From Brucepastera parasyntrophica (lineage in GTDB: Bacteria; Spirochaetota; Spirochaetia; Treponematales; Treponemataceae), in contig NZ_CP084606.1 in assembly GCF_022376835.1 (NCBI RefSeq), forward strand, positions 1,544,501-1,608,500: DNA of 64,000 nucleotides, read 5' to 3'. Below the pieces are notes generated by a model. The model saw nothing but the letters and a program-made list of their open reading frames with translations. It made no database searches and was not told the DNA's origin. Of this stretch, positions 56,805 to 64,000 are shown piece by piece. Both the position numbers and the translations under genes were made by a program. The number at the start of each line of letters is the position of its first letter. Positions within the stretch are counted from its first letter, which is position 1.

Positions 56805-57813
56805 CGTTCCGCCAGAATGGAAATAACCCTATCCACCGCAGACTGTACTTCTCCGGCGGGGACCGAAAGGATGGTCCGGGCGGCGGGCGCGGCGTCAAAA
56901 GAAGCAGGCAGCGTAACTGTCTCCGAAACAGGATACATCCACTGTGTCTGCGGAATAACGGACTGGGCTTCATCAGTCAGCATAAATTCGATAAAGGCTT
57001 CGGCGGCCTCAGGATGCCTGGCGTTGGCGGTAATACCCATCCCCTCGATCTGCATAACATGGCCCTCTTCAAATATCAGGGCCTGGAACCGGGAGGTATT
57101 ATCATATTCAACATGATAGGGAGGACTGGTAGTATAGCTGATTACCAGAGGGGCCTCGCCCGCGGTAAAGAGCCCGTATCCCGTGTCCCATCCGGGAGCG
57201 AGCGTGAGAATATTGGGCTTCAACGCCGACCAGTATTCGGGATAGGCGTCGCCGTATACGGCAATTGTCCAGGCGAGAAACCCGGCACCCGGCGTACTGG
57301 TCCGCGGGTCCATCAGGATTATTTTTTTTGCGTACGCGGGATTCAGCAAGTCCTCAAGACTTTCCGGCTTTGTTATCCCGGAGGCCGTATCATAGATCAT
57401 AGCAAAAAATCCCCAGTCATAGGGGTTACCAGCCAGTCATCGGCCATCACCAGCTCATCAGCCACAAGAGCAGCATTTGCCGGTTTGTACGCCCGGAGGA
57501 CCCCTGCCCGCCGGGCTGTTTCCTCCTGGTTATTGTCAATGCCGATGAGAATATCCGAACCGGGATTTTTCCTTTCGAGGACGGCCCGGGACAGGACCTG
57601 GGCGGCGTCCCCGCAGGAAATGAGACTCACCTTATAACCGGTCTCAGCCTCAAACAGCCTTACAATCTCGGGACCGGGTCCCCAGTCGGCAACCCATGAA
57701 TCATAGGCGTAAATAACAAGATCAGCCGCCTTATCGGACTTTCCGCCCGCAAAGACAGCGCCAAGAGAAACAAACAGAAATACGCAGAAAAATGAAACCA
57801 GACGTGTTTTCAT
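56801..57813 (-). CDS. thiB: Thiamine/TPP-binding periplasmic protein ThiB, frameshifted
   Basis: The restored protein has 337 residues with a signal peptide (MKTRLVSFFCVFLFVSLGAVFA). YAYDSWVADWGPGPEIVRLFE, LIGIDNNQEE, DPRTSTPGAGFLAW, SYTTSPPYHVEYDN and WMYPVSETV match ThiB from other bacteria. One base is missing in the G4 run at 57422-57425. ATG at 57813 with GGAGGGAG upstream, which is also the 3' end of the TPP riboswitch. Confidence 0.94.
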
Positions 57814-57816
57814 CTC

Positions 57817-57964
57817 TCCCTCCGCCGGTATTACCCGGATACAGGTTGGCGTTTTCCATACGGAAATCGCTTGAAGCCTTTCGGCCTCACCGCCGGACAG
57901 GGATGACTGTCCCGGCGCGTAAGGGTATAATCTCAGCCGTCCGCTTCCGGACAGCACCCCTGAA
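57817..57964 (-). ncRNA. TPP riboswitch (thi box)
   Basis: On the minus strand the leader shows the conserved CTGAGATTATACCC pyrimidine-sensor segment. A variable GC-rich arm and AACCTGTATCCGGGTAATACCG complete the fold, and GGCGGAGGGA leads into the thiB ribosome binding site. This is a TPP aptamer that probably hides that site when thiamine pyrophosphate is abundant, lowering thiBPQ translation. It independently confirms the transporter's substrate. Confidence 0.95.
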
Positions 57965-58080
57965 AATGTACGCAGAAACTCCATAGAAGGAGTCGTTATA
58001 AACCGATCATACCAGAATGGAAAAATTGCTTCAAGCAGGGACGCAATAATTCTTCCGGACAAACCGTCGGACCGATTATT

Positions 58081-58115
58081 ACAACACTTATCATAATACT
58101 TATAATAAGTGTTGT
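58081..58115. other. Inverted repeat upstream of the thi operon and PfkB gene
   Basis: ACAACACTTAT and ATAAGTGTTGT, 11-bp arms around a 13-base AT-rich loop, lie in the divergent region between the thi leader and the PfkB gene. It is a possible operator. Confidence 0.55.
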
Positions 58116-58189
58116 AATAAGTTAATTTAAAGCGTGAAACCCAGGCTTTTCCTCCCTGAGAATAAACGGTATTATTTACAGACTGAAAC

Positions 58190-59095
58190 ATGAAACCAAC
58201 TCTTATCATCGGTTCAACCGTTGCGGACATAATTATTTCAGTCGGACATATTCCGAAAACAGGCGAGGATGTAAATGTTGAAGCCCAGAGCGCCGCGCCG
58301 GGCGGCTGCGCGTTCAATGTTTCAGAGATACTCCGTCTGTCGGGACTGCCATACTTTCTGCTGTCACCGGTCGGGACCGGTATATACGGTGATTTCGTTA
58401 AACGGGAACTTTCAAAGCGGGACATTGTTCCGGCCATTCAGGTAACGGACATGGACAACGGCTGCTGTTACTGCCTGGTTGAACCGGATGGGGAACGGAC
58501 CTTTCTCTGCGATCATGGCGCGGAATACTTTTTCAAGCCGGACTGGCTCGCGGCGCTTGATGCCAATGAATTCGACGGGGTTTTTTTATGCGGAATCGAA
58601 ATTGAAGAAACAACCGGAGGAGTTATTATTGACTGGCTGGAAACCTATCCCGGCCTGCCCGTTTTCTTTGCGCCCGGTCCGCGGATACATCTGATAGATC
58701 CTGAAAAAATAAAACGCATTCTCGCGTTCAGTCCCCTTCTCCATCTGAATGAAACGGAAGCCCTGACCTTTACCCGAACGGAAACAGTTGAAGAAGCGGC
58801 GGAGCAGTTATATTGTATGGCCCGCAATTCCGTCATCATTACGCTTTCGGAAAAGGGGGCCTTCTGTCTTGACGCGCAAAAACCGGACGGTCAAAGGGTA
58901 TTTCACAGCCCGGGATTTCCTGCCCGGATCGTTAACACGATAGGCGCCGGGGACAGCCATATGGGCGCGGTCATCGCAGGACTCAAACAGGGAAAAACGC
59001 TGGAGGAAGCTGTTGCCCGGGCAAATCTCATCGCGTCAAAAGTCGTAAGCGTAAAAGAAGCCACATTGTCCCCGGATGTATTTAATTCACTGTGA
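58190..59095 (+). CDS. PfkB-family carbohydrate/nucleoside kinase
   Basis: The protein has 301 residues. It has the PfkB N-terminal GG signature (PGGCAFNVSEILRLSG) and the C-terminal IGAGDSHMGAVIAGL with catalytic Asp. It phosphorylates a sugar or nucleoside with ATP; the substrate cannot be told from sequence. ATG at 58190. Divergent from thiBPQ. Confidence 0.9.
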   Translation: MKPTLIIGSTVADIIISVGHIPKTGEDVNVEAQSAAPGGCAFNVSEILRLSGLPYFLLSPVGTGIYGDFVKRELSKRDIVPAIQVTDMDNGCCYCLVEPDGERTFLCDHGAEYFFKPDWLAALDANEFDGVFLCGIEIEETTGGVIIDWLETYPGLPVFFAPGPRIHLIDPEKIKRILAFSPLLHLNETEALTFTRTETVEEAAEQLYCMARNSVIITLSEKGAFCLDAQKPDGQRVFHSPGFPARIVNTIGAGDSHMGAVIAGLKQGKTLEEAVARANLIASKVVSVKEATLSPDVFNSL

Positions 59096-59112
59096 AAGGG
59101 AAGAGGTTCTTT

Positions 59113-59666
59113 TTATACTTTCTTTACTTTATATTCCGCGGTATATATTTGTACCAGTCTTCTTGTTTTAAGGCTGTTTCTGTTAAAAAAGAATAATTCC
59201 ACGGCGCGCCATACCAACACCCAGGTGACAATTACAAACAGTTCATTAAGAGCCCTGTTGTCCTTAAAATACGGAAAGATATTGCTTACCGAAAATACCG
59301 CCATTCCCAAAAGGGTCAGGATACCTGCCGCCCTTTTATTCCGCCTGTTTTCTTTCAGGGTATTATCAATTTCACGTTTTATATTTTTGTTGATTAATTC
59401 TTTTATAATTTCTATCTTTCCGGTTTTTTCCGGCAGCAATTCTATTTCTATAATTATTTTGCCTGTAATCGGGCTGTAATGTATTTCCCGTTTCAGATAT
59501 TCGATTATTTCATTATTTATTCGTGTATCATCATCAAGCGCTATGGCTTTTTCCTCCGGTCCTTTTTTTGTGATAATGAAAATGAATCAAATATCAGACT
59601 ATCGTCTGACAGATTAAGCCGGATAGTATTCACCGGCTGCCTGTTTTGAATAAATTTATTGTCCAT
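59113..59666 (-). CDS. Two-helix membrane protein, unknown function, frameshifted
   Basis: The restored protein has 184 residues from an ATG at 59666. The first part (MDNKFIQNRQPVNTIRLNLS) is in another frame because one base is missing in the T7 run at 59563-59569. Two hydrophobic segments, AGILTLLGMAVFSVSNIF and LFVIVTWVLVWRAVELFFF, form a hairpin membrane anchor near the end. An acidic region with EYLKREIHYSPITGKI precedes them. No family recognised. Confidence 0.65.
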
Positions 59667-59921
59667 ATAATTTTTTTCCAGTCTGTTTGGAAAGGTCCAT
59701 GGTTAATCCCGCCGGAGGCGATAGATCCTGTACGTGTTTCAATAGTATAAACACTTGCCGGAAATGTACAGGGTCTTTGAGATATTCTGTTTTGTTACTG
59801 TTTTTCTCCGGAAAAAATATTTGACAGGACGGAAAATGCGTGTTTGAATTATGTTTAACAGACTTAAAGCGAAATATCCGAAGGTTAAGAGTATTTCTTA
59901 GTGCTGAAATACAGTGGCAAT
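59667..59921. other. Intergenic region without a gene
   Basis: No convincing ORF is seen. It holds a broad inverted repeat CCTGTAC...GTACAGG near 59729-59779 and A/T-rich stretches that may include the promoter of the membrane protein gene. Confidence 0.4.
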
Positions 59922-59957
59922 AAAAAAGCTCCGGTGATATTACCGGAGCTTTTTTAT
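59922..59957 (-). terminator. Terminator of rny
   Basis: A perfect stem AAAAAAGCTCCGGT/ACCGGAGCTTTTTT with a short loop follows rny by 17 bases. A- and T-runs on both sides make it usable on either strand. Confidence 0.9.
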
Positions 59958-59973
59958 TGTTTTTTGTTATGGC

Positions 59974-61500
59974 TTACCGCGCGTATTCCACAATCCTGGT
60001 TTCCCTGATAAGGGTCACCCTGATACGTCCCGGATACCGCAGATCGCTTTCAATTTTCTTCGCAATTTCACGGCCGAGGTCCTTAACGTCCCCGTCCGGA
60101 ATTTTTTCATTATTTACCAGAACCCTGAGCTCCCGGCCTGCCTGGATGGCGTAGGCTTTTTCCACACCATCAAAGCTCTCTGCAATCTGTTCAAGGTTTT
60201 CAAGCCGCTTAACATAATTATCGATTGTTTCACGCCTTGCTCCCGGTCTTGCCGCCGAAATGGCATCGGCAATCTGGACCAGAATAGCCTCAATACTGGT
60301 TGGTTCAATATCATTATGATGGGAACCGATCGCATTAATAATACGCGGGTCCTCATTCATTTTACGGGCCATCTCCATACCGACTTCGGCATGGTTCTGG
60401 TCGGAATCATTCTCAACGCCCTTACCGATGTCATGAAGAAGGGCCGCCCGGCGGGCAATCTCCCGGTTTGCGCCGACTTCGGCGGCAAGCATCCCGGCTA
60501 TCATGGCCACTTCTTTTGAATGGTTAAGAACATTCTGTCCGTAACTGGTACGGAAATACAGCCGTCCGAGAGCCCGTACGCCTTCCTGGCTCATATTATG
60601 AATTCCCAGATCAAAAAGGACTTTTTCTCCCTCTTCATATATCTTCTGGGTAATTTCCCGGGTAACTTTCTGGACAATTTCCTCAATCCGCGCGGGATGT
60701 ATCCGCCCGTCAAGGATAAGCCGTTCCAGAGAGACCCTGGCAATTTCCTTCCGGACCGGATCAAAGCAGGAAATAACGACGGCCTCCGGAGTATCGTCAA
60801 TAATAACATCAACGCCGGTAAGCGTTTCCAGGGTCCGGATATTCCGTCCCTCCCGGCCGATAATCCGTCCCTTCATTTCATCGCTGGGAAGAGAGACTGT
60901 AGCGACTGTGACGTCACTGGTTGTTTCCGTCGCGATACGCTGGATTGTAGCAACAAGCAATTCCCTGGCTTTCTTTTCCGAAGAAAGCTGGGCTTCCTGC
61001 TCAATCTTGTTTATCATCGATTGGGCGTCATGTCTTGCTTCGTTTTCCAGATTTTTAATAATAAGGGCTTTTGCTTCTTCCGCGGTCAGCCCGGATATCT
61101 GCTCAAGTTCTTTTCTGTAACGCTCTTCTTCATTCTGAAGAAGTTTTTCACGTTCAACAAAACTTTTTTCCTGCTCGGCAAACAGCAATTCCTGCTTGTC
61201 AACCGTCTCGGTCCTTTTATCAAGCGTTTCCTCTTTTTGAGTTAAACGCTTCTCATACCGCTGAAGTTCACTTCGGCGTTCACGATTCTCCCGCTCCTGC
61301 TGATTTCTTTCCCGAATAAGCTGTTCTTTTGCTTCTAGAAGTATTTCCTTCTTTTGAGCCTCTGCTTCTTTTATTGCATCCTGTTTTACACGTTCCGCAC
61401 GCTGTTCAGATGCAGAAAGTTGAAATCTGGCGTACAGCCAGCGAATAGACCATCCAAGAATTAGTCCAGCAATCGGCAGGATTACATACAAAGTAGTCAT
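59974..61500 (-). CDS. rny: Ribonuclease Y
   Basis: The protein has 508 residues: an N-terminal membrane helix (LYVILPIAGLILGWSIRWL), a long coiled coil (residues 30-190), a KH domain (GRIIGREGRNIRTLETLTGVDVIIDDTPEAV), and an HD domain with AALLHDIGKG and SHHND. It starts mRNA decay at the membrane. ATG at 61500 with GGAG upstream. Intact. Confidence 0.97.
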   Translation of the reverse strand: MTTLYVILPIAGLILGWSIRWLYARFQLSASEQRAERVKQDAIKEAEAQKKEILLEAKEQLIRERNQQERENRERRSELQRYEKRLTQKEETLDKRTETVDKQELLFAEQEKSFVEREKLLQNEEERYRKELEQISGLTAEEAKALIIKNLENEARHDAQSMINKIEQEAQLSSEKKARELLVATIQRIATETTSDVTVATVSLPSDEMKGRIIGREGRNIRTLETLTGVDVIIDDTPEAVVISCFDPVRKEIARVSLERLILDGRIHPARIEEIVQKVTREITQKIYEEGEKVLFDLGIHNMSQEGVRALGRLYFRTSYGQNVLNHSKEVAMIAGMLAAEVGANREIARRAALLHDIGKGVENDSDQNHAEVGMEMARKMNEDPRIINAIGSHHNDIEPTSIEAILVQIADAISAARPGARRETIDNYVKRLENLEQIAESFDGVEKAYAIQAGRELRVLVNNEKIPDGDVKDLGREIAKKIESDLRYPGRIRVTLIRETRIVEYAR

Positions 61501-61607
61501 ATAGGTATGCTCCTTCCAATATTATAGTATGCTGTTCATTGTTAATTTATCACTGAAAAAAGTACGTTGTCAAGGAAAATAAAAAACTGGGCCGAAATGT
61601 GCCTTTA

Positions 61608-61715
61608 CTATTCAGTGTTTTTATTTTTTTTCCTCTTTTTCCTGTTCAGACAATAAAAATCTGCTTTTTTCGCGTATAAATATCCGTCAAAATCCTTTTT
61701 TCTTAAACCGGCCAT
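61608..61715 (-). CDS. Possible small basic protein between rny and lptB
   Basis: A frame of 35 residues (MAGLRKKDFDGYLYAKKADF...) starts at an ATG at 61715 with AGGAG eight bases upstream. It is very basic. Conservation is needed to tell whether it is translated. Confidence 0.3.
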   Translation of the reverse strand: MAGLRKKDFDGYLYAKKADFYCLNRKKRKKNKNTE

Positions 61716-61752
61716 TTTCATGGCTCCTGTTTTCTGAAAAAGAACCCCGGCA

Positions 61753-62481
61753 TTACATTCTGAATTCCTCGCCCAGATACACCTGCCGGGCGACTTCGGA
61801 ATTGAGAATATATTCACGGGGGCCTTCTTCCACTATTTCTCCCTTATTGATAATACAGGCGCGGTCCGTTATTTCGAGAGTGTCGCGGACATTATGGTCG
61901 GTAATGAGAATTCCTATATTCTGGGCGGCAAGGTGCCGGATTATTGCCTTTATATCATGAACCGCAATGGGATCGATGCCGGCAAAGGGTTCGTCAAGAA
62001 GAAGAAACCTCGGTTCTATTGCGAGAGAACGGGCTATTTCAGTCCTTCTGCGCTCGCCCCCGGAAAGAGTATAGGCGGCCTGTTTTCTGACAGCCTGTAT
62101 GCCGAACTCGTCAATAAGCGAATCCAGTTTTTGCATGCGTTCCGCCTTTGATAAATCCTTTCTGGTTTCAAGGACAGCAAGAATATTCTGCTCGACTGAA
62201 AGTTTTCTGAAGGCGGAAGCTTCCTGCGGAAGGTATGAAAGTCCGACATGTGCCCGCTTGTACATGGGAAGATCGGTAACAGACCTGTCATTCATATATA
62301 TATTTCCGCTGTACGGCTTGTAAAAGCCTACAATCATATAAAAAGTCGTGGTTTTTCCTGCCCCGTTCGGGCCAAGCAGTCCAAGGATTTCTCCCGACTG
62401 CATTGAAAAAGTAACATCCCGGACCGCGTGCTTTTTGCGGAAAAATTTATTGAGCCCCTCGGCCCGTAAGGTATCAATCAT
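61753..62481 (-). CDS. lptB: LPS-export ABC ATPase LptB
   Basis: The protein has 242 residues. It has [44 protein letters not shown] and [15 protein letters not shown], with the typical ITDHNV switch. It drives lipid extraction from the inner membrane with LptF/G, which are not in this window. ATG overlaps the lptA stop by eight bases. Confidence 0.95.
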   Translation of the reverse strand: MIDTLRAEGLNKFFRKKHAVRDVTFSMQSGEILGLLGPNGAGKTTTFYMIVGFYKPYSGNIYMNDRSVTDLPMYKRAHVGLSYLPQEASAFRKLSVEQNILAVLETRKDLSKAERMQKLDSLIDEFGIQAVRKQAAYTLSGGERRRTEIARSLAIEPRFLLLDEPFAGIDPIAVHDIKAIIRHLAAQNIGILITDHNVRDTLEITDRACIINKGEIVEEGPREYILNSEVARQVYLGEEFRM

Positions 62482-63298
62482 TATCTGCTTCCTCCAGGGA
62501 AGTTATTTCATCGCCGTCCGTCCCGCTTCCGGCTTCTTCCTGTCCGTCTGAAACTTCCTCGGGAACTGGCGGAGGAACAATCTGCGGCGGCGTTTCCGAA
62601 ACCGTACGCTGCACGGGGTCCGCGGGGGACGGAGAAGGTGCCCCGGATGACGCGGGAGGTCCGGAAGGCTGCTTGGTATCCTTTAAAGTTCCGCTGACGG
62701 AACCGTCAAGAATGATCTGCTCGGTATCAAGATTGACCGAAATACGGTCCGCCCGGAATTCATCTCCGTCACGGATAACCAGCGGAGAACCGGAAAGATC
62801 AAGCAGGGACAGTCCCCGCCTGTACAGAACAAAATTCGCCTTGCATTCAATATTATTCTTTACCAGATTTACATTAATCTGCAAAAGCGCGGTTTCGGTT
62901 TTCTGGTTATAGGTAATGAGTACAGCGGAGGCTTCAACATTGTTTTTCGAATCGGAAAGTCTGGCACTGCCCCGGAAAGAAGCAACTTCAGTGTCCCGGT
63001 CATAGGAAAGCTCTTCGGCATGAAAGGTATAGCCCTTTTCCTCATCCCGTCCGGCGACATTTCCCCGCGCGTTTACATATCGGAAATCCTTGCCCGATAA
63101 TTCAATTATATCGCCGTTTATCTGAAGTGTTCCGACAGTAACATTGGCGTTTCCGTCCAGTACCGTAACGCTGCTCTTTTTCGAGGTCGAACCGGACATA
63201 CGGTCCGCGGAAAAACTGATATCATTCGTATCAGCAGCCAGAATGCTGAAGGAAAGAAAGGCTCCCAATATGCAGAACAACTTTTTTGTTATATCCAT
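62474..63298 (-). CDS. lptA: LptA-like periplasmic bridge protein
   Basis: The protein has 274 residues with a signal peptide ([22 protein letters not shown]). The OstA/LptA core repeats of the form [24 protein letters not shown] and [24 protein letters not shown] build the beta jelly-roll. A C-terminal Pro/Ser/Glu-rich tail of about 65 residues is unusual for LptA. It would bridge the periplasm for glycolipid export. Confidence 0.85.
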   Translation of the reverse strand: MDITKKLFCILGAFLSFSILAADTNDISFSADRMSGSTSKKSSVTVLDGNANVTVGTLQINGDIIELSGKDFRYVNARGNVAGRDEEKGYTFHAEELSYDRDTEVASFRGSARLSDSKNNVEASAVLITYNQKTETALLQINVNLVKNNIECKANFVLYRRGLSLLDLSGSPLVIRDGDEFRADRISVNLDTEQIILDGSVSGTLKDTKQPSGPPASSGAPSPSPADPVQRTVSETPPQIVPPPVPEEVSDGQEEAGSGTDGDEITSLEEADND

Positions 63299-63328
63299 AT
63301 ATGTTTAAATGTCCCTGCAGGCATAATG

Positions 63329-63967
63329 TTACGGTATCTGTTCATTTTCAGTTCCGTCCTGATTGGTATCATTTTCCGGAACCTGGCCGGAATTTTCATC
63401 ACTTTCACCGGTTTCCCGGGATAAAATACCTGAAACTTCGTTTTCAAAGCTATAGGAATGGCTTAATGTATCGGCAAAAAACCCTGTTCCCCGGATAATG
63501 GAGCCGTCATCCTTTTCGATTTCAACCAATCCGGCATGGGGCGCGCTTAAATGGTGCTGTTTTTTTTGCCAGCGCAAATCCGGCGCCCTCAGATATATAC
63601 TGTCAGAAACAACATAAAAGGAAGCACCCATCCCAAGGGAATAGATTTCAGCCTCATCGTTAATAAGCATAACCCCTGCGGAACCCTCAGCCTCTATTGT
63701 CTCAGCTCCATTGCCTGAATATTCCGTAAAAAAAACGCCTTCACCCGCCCAGATTCTGTCCGTATCATATATTTCGAGGAGCCGCGCGCTGAAAAGCATG
63801 GACAGCTGCGCGTTTTCATACCTCCCGGCGGAGGCTTCCATAAAGACCATATCAGGGACGGCCCGTTCATAGTCCAACCCGTCATTGTAATTAAATGAAC
63901 AGCCGGATAAAAAGGCAGAAAAGAGAAAAATACCGATAAAAAACGGCTTTTTTTCAAAAATATACAT
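63329..63967 (-). CDS. lptC: LptC-like lipoprotein
   Basis: The protein has 212 residues. The hydrophobic N terminus ends in a lipobox FLSGC at Cys23. YERAVPDMVFMEASAGRYENAQLSMLFSARLLEIYD and the later AEIYSLGMGASFYVVSD match LptC. A Glu/Asp/Gln-rich tail is extra. Canonical LptC is anchored by a helix rather than a lipid, so this is a lipoprotein variant. First gene of lptC-lptA-lptB. Confidence 0.85.
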   Translation of the reverse strand: MYIFEKKPFFIGIFLFSAFLSGCSFNYNDGLDYERAVPDMVFMEASAGRYENAQLSMLFSARLLEIYDTDRIWAGEGVFFTEYSGNGAETIEAEGSAGVMLINDEAEIYSLGMGASFYVVSDSIYLRAPDLRWQKKQHHLSAPHAGLVEIEKDDGSIIRGTGFFADTLSHSYSFENEVSGILSRETGESDENSGQVPENDTNQDGTENEQIP

Positions 63968-64000
63968 ATATTTACTATACAGTTATTCTCTATTTTCGTC

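Overview
The window looks like a chromosome segment of a spirochaete close to Treponema. The right half is a GC-balanced backbone typical of treponemes: GdhA, glycogen phosphorylase and GlgX, AddB/AddA, MnmG, a TPP-riboswitch-controlled ThiBPQ importer, RNase Y, LptC-LptA-LptB, and an exported protein resembling Leptospira LA_2272 surface-repeat proteins. The genus is inferred; no rRNA gene is present.

Bases 1-28,204 are a large array of gene cassettes. Sixteen copies of a GC-rich attC-like element of about 165 bp separate 16 AT-rich cassettes plus one cut by the left edge. Every cassette gene is on the minus strand. Each element is bounded by RYYYAAC and GTTRRRY cores and folds into several hairpins whose stems covary between copies. 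The array ends at a lone core (28198-28204), taken as attI, followed by a tyrosine recombinase gene (28347-29501) that reads in the same direction as the cassettes, a 'reverse integron' layout. The recombinase has the R-K-H-R-H-Y catalytic set but the K-to-H spacing of Xer proteins, without the extra segment typical of integron integrases, and it has an unusual N-terminal extension of about 100 residues. This recombinase and site pair is the best candidate here for an undescribed system.

The cassette cargo is rich in probable phage-defence and DNA-processing genes: two GmrSD-like DUF262 proteins, an HNH nuclease, a TIR protein, a complete type I restriction-modification system in one 6.1-kb cassette, a nuclease-like gene pair resembling GAPS4, a DUF4365 protein, a TcmP/DUF5131 pair, a DUF1643 protein, a uracil-glycosylase-like protein and an HExxH protein. 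There are also a PLP enzyme with a membrane partner and several small unknowns. One cassette carries its own sigma70-type promoter, probably giving a leaderless mRNA for an HTH protein.

Bases 29,500-64,000 hold ordinary chromosomal genes: gdhA, a secreted protein, glgP and glgX on the minus strand; addB-addA and an adenosine deaminase on the plus strand; a block of exported proteins and regulators (LA_2272-like, TetR, beta-barrel protein, two lipoproteins, zinc-ribbon protein, XRE regulator, membrane LuxR protein); a MATE remnant; mnmG; thiBPQ; a PfkB kinase; rny; and lptCAB.

Many genes in both halves are interrupted by a one-base deficit in a short homopolymer, always in the same direction. 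This looks more like homopolymer under-calling in the sequence than real decay. I list those genes as single coding regions and give the position of each break.
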